From assembly GCA_013815505.1 (NCBI GenBank), contig JACDGA010000063.1, positions 1 to 8,468 on the forward strand: a DNA stretch of 8,468 nt, given 5' to 3'. The stretch is from Acidimicrobiia bacterium. Lineage in GTDB: Bacteria > Actinomycetota > Acidimicrobiia > Acidimicrobiales > Ilumatobacteraceae. This document shows, piece after piece, positions 4,726 through 8,468 of the stretch. The first letter of the stretch is position 1. Every line of letters begins with the position of its first letter. The notes under the pieces were generated by a model, which was given only the letters and a program-made list of their open reading frames with translations, ran no database searches and was not told the DNA's origin. A program made the translations under genes and the position numbers.

Positions 4726-5529
4726 TTAGGCGGGGGATTGGCCGGGTTGGTCCGTCGGCTCGGTTGCCGGGGGAGAGGGGGCGGACTGTTCGACGGCGGG
4801 CGTGGCGGTGGCGAGGCCGAGCTCGGCGCGCAACTCGCTGAGGCGACCCTGCGCCTCGACGTTGGCCGTTGCCTGTTCGACCTCGAGGATGCGTGACTGC
4901 ACCGACCCCTCGTTGAGCTCGGCGGATGCCTTCGCCTTGGCGTAGCGGGCCTGGATCTTGTCCTGCACCTCGCTCAACGTCGGGACGTCCTCGCCGACCT
5001 CCTCGTTGAGCATCGCCATCGCCGAGTTCATCTCTTCTTGCATCTTCGCCTGCTCGAGCTGTGACAGGAGCTTCGACTTCTCGGCGATCTTCTCCTGCAG
5101 CAGCCGGCTGTTCTGCTGCACGGCGGCCTTTGCCTGGTCGGCGGCCTGCGTCGACTCCAGCACCATCGACTTCAGGCTCTCGACGTCCTTCTCGATCTGG
5201 ATCAGCTGGTTGGCGATGGACTCGGCGGCGCCGTTGTACTGCGTTGCCTTGGCGGCGTCGCCGGTCTTCTCGGCGTCGGCCGCCATGATCAGGGCCTGGC
5301 GGGCGTTGGAGTTGAGCTTCTCGAGCTCGGTCATCTTGCTGTTGAGGCGCAGCTCTGCCTGCTTCTGGCTGGCGATGACGTTGGCTGCCTGGTCCTTCAG
5401 GCGCTTGTGCTGGCCGCGCGCCTCGCCGATGGCCTGCTCGAGCTGGATCTTGGGGTCGGCGCGCTCCTCGAAGCTCGATCCGGCGCGAGCCGTCAAGTAG
5501 CGCCACCACCTGCGAATCTGTTTGAACAT
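4726..5529 (-). CDS. pspA: PspA/IM30 family membrane-stress protein
   Basis: The 267-residue protein starts MFKQIRRWWRYLTARAGSSFEERADP, the amphipathic N-terminal helix and DP turn typical of PspA/IM30. It continues as an almost unbroken charged coiled coil to about residue 238. Family blocks visible include KIQLEQAIGEAR (27-38), MNSAMAMLNEE (167-177) and VQDKIQARYAKAKA (188-201). PspA proteins are cytoplasmic, bind damaged membrane from the inner face and assemble into ESCRT-III-like scaffolds. The last 28 or so residues form a low-complexity tail rich in Pro, Ala, Ser and Thr, outside the family core. The ATG at 5529 is chosen for the conserved N-terminus and a TAGGCT hexamer seven bases upstream; the frame is open further upstream only as a shadow of the neighbouring gene. 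No pspF, pspB or pspC partner is visible. Confidence 0.92.
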   Translation of the reverse strand: MFKQIRRWWRYLTARAGSSFEERADPKIQLEQAIGEARGQHKRLKDQAANVIASQKQAELRLNSKMTELEKLNSNARQALIMAADAEKTGDAAKATQYNGAAESIANQLIQIEKDVESLKSMVLESTQAADQAKAAVQQNSRLLQEKIAEKSKLLSQLEQAKMQEEMNSAMAMLNEEVGEDVPTLSEVQDKIQARYAKAKASAELNEGSVQSRILEVEQATANVEAQGRLSELRAELGLATATPAVEQSAPSPPATEPTDQPGQSPA

Positions 5530-5536
5530 GAGCGGC

Positions 5537-5542
5537 AGCCTA
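5537..5542 (-). promoter_or_regulatory. Candidate -10 hexamer of pspA (TAGGCT), leaderless start
   Basis: Read on the minus strand, TAGGCT fits TANNNT and is seven bases (GCCGCTC) from the pspA ATG, predicting a transcript that begins at the start codon. No Shine-Dalgarno sequence is present. The hexamer's first base pairs with the A of the divergent exporter's proposed ATG, so promoter and neighbouring coding sequence overlap. Confidence 0.45.
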
Positions 5543-7110
5543 TGCGACGTCGACGCAACGACGACCCGTCCCGGGTGACGTCGAAGCGGTCGCTGTGGCT
5601 CGTCATGTCCGCGCTGATGACGTGTCTGCTGCTGTCGGCACTCGACCAGACGATCGTGTCGACGGCGCTGCCGACCATCGTCGGCGATCTCGGCGGCCTC
5701 GACCACATCTCCTGGGTCGTCACGGCGTACCTGCTGTCGTCGACGGTTTCGGTGCCGTTGTTCGGCAAGATCAGCGACCTCTACGGCCGCAAGCCGATGC
5801 TGCAGATCACGATCGTCGTGTTCCTCGTCGGTTCGGTGTGCGCCGGGCTCGCCCAGAACATGTTGCAGCTCATCTTGGCTCGCGGGCTGCAGGGCGTGGG
5901 TGGGGGAGGCATCCTGGCGATGACGTTCACGGTGCTCGGCGACATCATGAGCCCTCGCGAGCGCAGCCGGTACACCGGGTTCTTCACCGCCGTCTTCGCC
6001 AGTGCGAGCGTCATTGGACCCCTTGTCGGCGGCTTCTTCGTTGACAACCTCTCGTGGCGTTGGGTGTTCTACGTCAACCTGCCGCTCGGCGTGCTGTGCA
6101 TGTTCGTCGTCGGCCGCTACCTTCTCGTCCCCGCTCCGACGGAGCGACGGACGATCGATCTCGTCGGCGCCGCGCTGCTCACGATCGGGGTGACCTCGCT
6201 GTTGCTGGCGGCGGCGTGGGGTGGCCAGGACCATGCATGGGGCTCACCGCTGATCCTCATGCTCATCGCCGGCGGCGCGACCGTCATCGTTGTCTTCATC
6301 CTCTTCGAGCGGCGACATCCCGAACCGATCCTGCCGCTGCGGATGTTCCGCGACCGCGTGTTCACCGTGTGCGTCGCGATGGCGGCGCTGCTCAGCGCGG
6401 TGCTGTTCGCCGCAGCGACGTTCCTGCCGCTCTACCTCCAGGTCGTCAAAGAGGCGTCGGCGACGTCGTCGGGGCTGCTGCTCGTGCCGATGATGGCGGG
6501 CGTGGTCGTGGGGTCGAACGCCTGCGCACCGATCATCAGTCGCACCGGTCGCTACAAGATCTTCCCGGTGATCGGCGTGGCGGTGGCGATCGTCGGCATC
6601 GCGCTCCTCACCCGTATCGATGTCGACACGTCGCGGGCGACGATCTCGGTCGGGATGGGCATCCTCGGGCTCGGTATCGGCACAGGCATGCCGATCGTCA
6701 CGCTGGCCGTGCAGAACACCGCCGCACCTGAGGACATGGGCGCGGCGACGTCGGGCGTCAACTTCTTCCGCTCTCTCGGCGGCGCGTTCGGGGTCGCCGT
6801 CTTCGGCACGATCATGAGCACCCGTCTCACCTCGACGCTCGACGAGCGGTTCCCGGGCACCAACCTCATCGACAACGACGAACTGTTGTCGAGCCCGGAA
6901 CGCATCCGCGCCCTCCCGGTCGAACAGTTCGACGCCGTGGCCGACGGTGTCGCCTCGGGGGTGAGCACCGTCTTCGTCGTCGCGCTGCCGCTCATCGTGC
7001 TCGCCTGGGTGCTGGCGATCGTGCTCGAGGACGTGCCGTTGCGCGGCGAGTTCGACGTGCGTGCCTCGATGGTCGAGGGCCTCGAGGAGGCCGACGCCCA
7101 CGCGCAGTGA
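5542..7110 (+). CDS. DHA2-family (EmrB/QacA type) MFS drug exporter, about 14 membrane helices
   Basis: This 522-residue protein is a major facilitator superfamily exporter of the 14-helix drug:proton antiporter type. Marks are LDQTIVSTALPTI in helix 1 (34-46, motif D1), GKISDLYGRK (75-84, motif A), RGLQGVGGGG (114-123, motif B) and the GPLVGGFFVDNLSWRWVFYVNLP block after helix 5 (159-181, motif C and following). An extracytoplasmic loop at about 428-470 precedes the last helix, and a charged tail ends the protein. Substrate cannot be predicted; family members export drugs, dyes or envelope metabolites in exchange for protons. The ATG at 5542 is only 12 bases from the divergent pspA start and has no Shine-Dalgarno sequence or TANNNT hexamer in front. 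Its start is therefore less certain than the function; an in-frame GTG at 5575 is the main alternative. No TetR-type regulator lies in the window. Confidence 0.9.
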   Translation: MRRRRNDDPSRVTSKRSLWLVMSALMTCLLLSALDQTIVSTALPTIVGDLGGLDHISWVVTAYLLSSTVSVPLFGKISDLYGRKPMLQITIVVFLVGSVCAGLAQNMLQLILARGLQGVGGGGILAMTFTVLGDIMSPRERSRYTGFFTAVFASASVIGPLVGGFFVDNLSWRWVFYVNLPLGVLCMFVVGRYLLVPAPTERRTIDLVGAALLTIGVTSLLLAAAWGGQDHAWGSPLILMLIAGGATVIVVFILFERRHPEPILPLRMFRDRVFTVCVAMAALLSAVLFAAATFLPLYLQVVKEASATSSGLLLVPMMAGVVVGSNACAPIISRTGRYKIFPVIGVAVAIVGIALLTRIDVDTSRATISVGMGILGLGIGTGMPIVTLAVQNTAAPEDMGAATSGVNFFRSLGGAFGVAVFGTIMSTRLTSTLDERFPGTNLIDNDELLSSPERIRALPVEQFDAVADGVASGVSTVFVVALPLIVLAWVLAIVLEDVPLRGEFDVRASMVEGLEEADAHAQ

Positions 7111-7128
7111 CTCGACGAGTCCGGCCGC

Positions 7129-8468
7129 TCAGGTCACGCCCGGACGGGCTCGCCGTCGGATGTCGCCGAGCTCGGGTGCCTCGACGAGCATCAGGATCGC
7201 AACGTACACGGCGAGTCCGGCCACGGAGGCGGCTCCGATGCGCACGACGGCATCGGTTCCCGAGTTTCCGCCGATCTCCCTCGCGACGAACCACGCCGCC
7301 TCGCCCATCAGCGCGCCGGCGAGGCAGATGCGCCCGAGGCTCGCCCAGATGTCGCGCAACGCAAAGGCGCGTACCTTCGTGTGCAGCACGACGAGCGCGC
7401 CGGCCGCGGCGAGCGCGTACGAGAGGGCGAACGACGCCGCAAGTCCCAGCACGCCGTAGCGGTCGACGAGGATGACGGCGAGCACGACGTTGAGGATGTT
7501 CTCGCCGACGTTGATGATGAACGGCATTCGTGTGTCGTGGTGGGCGTAGAAGCCGCGCAGCACGAAGAGGTACACGGAGAAGGCGCACAGCCCAAGCGCG
7601 AAGCCGGCCAGGGCCCGTGACGTGATGAGCGCGTCGGCCGCCGAGTACTCGCCGCGCTGCAGCAAGGCGCCGACGATGGGTCGGCGGAGGGCGAAGAGCA
7701 GCACGCCCGCCGGCATCGTGAGCATGGCGACGAGGCGGATCCCCAGCGACGTGCGATCGACGAACGCTTTCCCGTCGCGCCGCGCCGCTGCTCGGGCCAT
7801 CTCCGGGACGAACGTCGTCGCGATCGAGACGCCGAGCAGGCCGTGGGGCAGCACGAACAGCGTGTAGGCGTCGAAGTAGGCGGTGGCGTCACCCGACCCG
7901 GGGTCTGCGAGGTTGCGCACGACGGCGAGCGACACCTGGTTGGCGATGACGTAGCCGAGCGTCCAGCCCGACATCGTGAGGAGCTTGCGCACCGCGGGGT
8001 GACGGAGGTCGAACACGGGGTGGAACTGGAACCCGCTGCGGCGTACGGCGACGACGAGCACGATCGTCATCAGGGCGATGCCGGCGGTTGCGCCGAGGCT
8101 TAACGTGAGCCGAAGCCGGCCGTCGTCGAGAACGTCGAGGTAGGACCATCCGCCCTCACCCGGATCGGGCAGCGACAGCAGCGCCGCGATCGTGACGACG
8201 TTGGCCAGCACCGGCGTCCATGCAGCCGCGAAGAAGCGCCGACGGGAGTTGAGCACCGCGCTGGCGAGCGCCGTGATGCCGTAGAACAGGATCTGGACGA
8301 GGAAGATCCGCGTCAGTGCCGTGCCGGCTCGGCGGAAGGCTTCGGCATCGACGGCGTCGGACACGTTGACGCTGTAGATCCCGAACACGAGTGGCGCGAC
8401 GAGCACGGCGATGGCCGTGAGCACGAGCAGTCCGACCGTCGCCATCGTGATGATGGCGTTCGTCGAAT
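7129..8468 (-). CDS. murJ: MurJ/MviN-like lipid II flippase, partial (N-terminus outside window)
   Basis: The frame is open from the window edge to a TGA at 7131-7129. At least 445 residues are visible, and family members are usually above 500, so roughly the first helices are missing. The frame continues upstream of the ATG at 8445 as STNAIIT, so that ATG is unlikely to be the true start. The MOP-superfamily MurJ pattern is clear. SGWTLGYVIANQVSLAVVRNLA is followed by YTLFVLPHGLLGVSIATTFVPEMARAA, then LLQRGEYSAADA and LFVLRGFYAHHDTRMPFIINV. MurJ moves lipid-linked peptidoglycan precursor across the cytoplasmic membrane. The C-terminus stops shortly after the last helix (RRRARPGVT), so there is no C-terminal pseudokinase or sugar-binding domain of the mycobacterial type. 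The gene converges on the exporter with an 18-base gap and no repeat there. Confidence 0.93.
   Translation of the reverse strand, partial: STNAIITMATVGLLVLTAIAVLVAPLVFGIYSVNVSDAVDAEAFRRAGTALTRIFLVQILFYGITALASAVLNSRRRFFAAAWTPVLANVVTIAALLSLPDPGEGGWSYLDVLDDGRLRLTLSLGATAGIALMTIVLVVAVRRSGFQFHPVFDLRHPAVRKLLTMSGWTLGYVIANQVSLAVVRNLADPGSGDATAYFDAYTLFVLPHGLLGVSIATTFVPEMARAAARRDGKAFVDRTSLGIRLVAMLTMPAGVLLFALRRPIVGALLQRGEYSAADALITSRALAGFALGLCAFSVYLFVLRGFYAHHDTRMPFIINVGENILNVVLAVILVDRYGVLGLAASFALSYALAAAGALVVLHTKVRAFALRDIWASLGRICLAGALMGEAAWFVAREIGGNSGTDAVVRIGAASVAGLAVYVAILMLVEAPELGDIRRRARPGVT

Noticed and set aside
5530..6234. Upstream extension of the pspA frame to 502 residues
   Set aside because: The added residues are the antisense shadow of the exporter gene (His/Arg/Asp-rich) and the conserved PspA N-terminus begins at the ATG at 5529.
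7111..7128. Bidirectional terminator between the exporter and murJ
   Set aside because: The 18-base gap holds only a short imperfect palindrome around CTCGACGAG with no loop and no T run, and no copy of the dispersed repeat.
1..8468. Previously undescribed multi-gene defence or metabolic system
   Set aside because: Every sizeable gene belongs to a well-known housekeeping or transporter family; the only unexplained structure is the non-coding repeat and the start-site pattern.

Overview
The window is high-GC DNA densely packed with housekeeping genes, consistent with a chromosomal segment of a high-GC actinobacterium. The RNase E/G - L21 - L27 - Obg - ProB set, the actinobacterial-type 14-helix MFS exporter and the apparently leaderless starts fit that best. 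A lineage such as Acidimicrobiia is possible, but that is an impression, not something I can test here. I see no tRNA, rRNA, CRISPR array, insertion sequence, phage gene or defence system. No gene-free stretch exceeds about 160 bases.

Layout: the 3' end of an RNase E/G gene (1-174, +) is followed by a 144-base gap holding two direct and one inverted copy of a GC-rich hairpin arm. Then come rplU (319-630) and rpmA (648-920), both +. A 158-base gap contains two tandem copies of a 76-base repeat. Next is dgt on the minus strand (1079-2197), divergent across 65 bases from obg (2263-3516, +), which is followed after 19 bases by proB (3536-4627, +). A third, inverted copy of the repeat (4630-4705) fills the convergent junction with pspA (4726-5529, -). 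Only 12 bases separate pspA from a divergent DHA2-type MFS exporter (5542-7110, +). That gene converges, with an 18-base gap, on a murJ-like lipid II flippase (7129 to the window edge, -).

How the genes relate: rne/rng, rplU, rpmA, obg and proB form a familiar cluster concerned with RNA processing, ribosome assembly and proline synthesis. Here it is split by a reversed dgt, and the proA gene often found after proB is replaced by pspA. The dispersed repeat lies at both points where the cluster is interrupted. The pspA / exporter / murJ part is envelope-related: membrane-stress protein, exporter, peptidoglycan-precursor flippase.

The most interesting signal is the dispersed repeat. Its three copies differ from one another by only one or two bases. 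In two unrelated places the same end starts on the third base after a stop codon. Its strand composition is strongly biased: 53 pyrimidines and 2 A in 76 bases on the strand read out of dgt and proB. A second theme is a TAGNNT hexamer 6-11 bases before the ATG of rplU, dgt, obg and pspA, none of which has a Shine-Dalgarno sequence. This suggests leaderless or near-leaderless transcripts.
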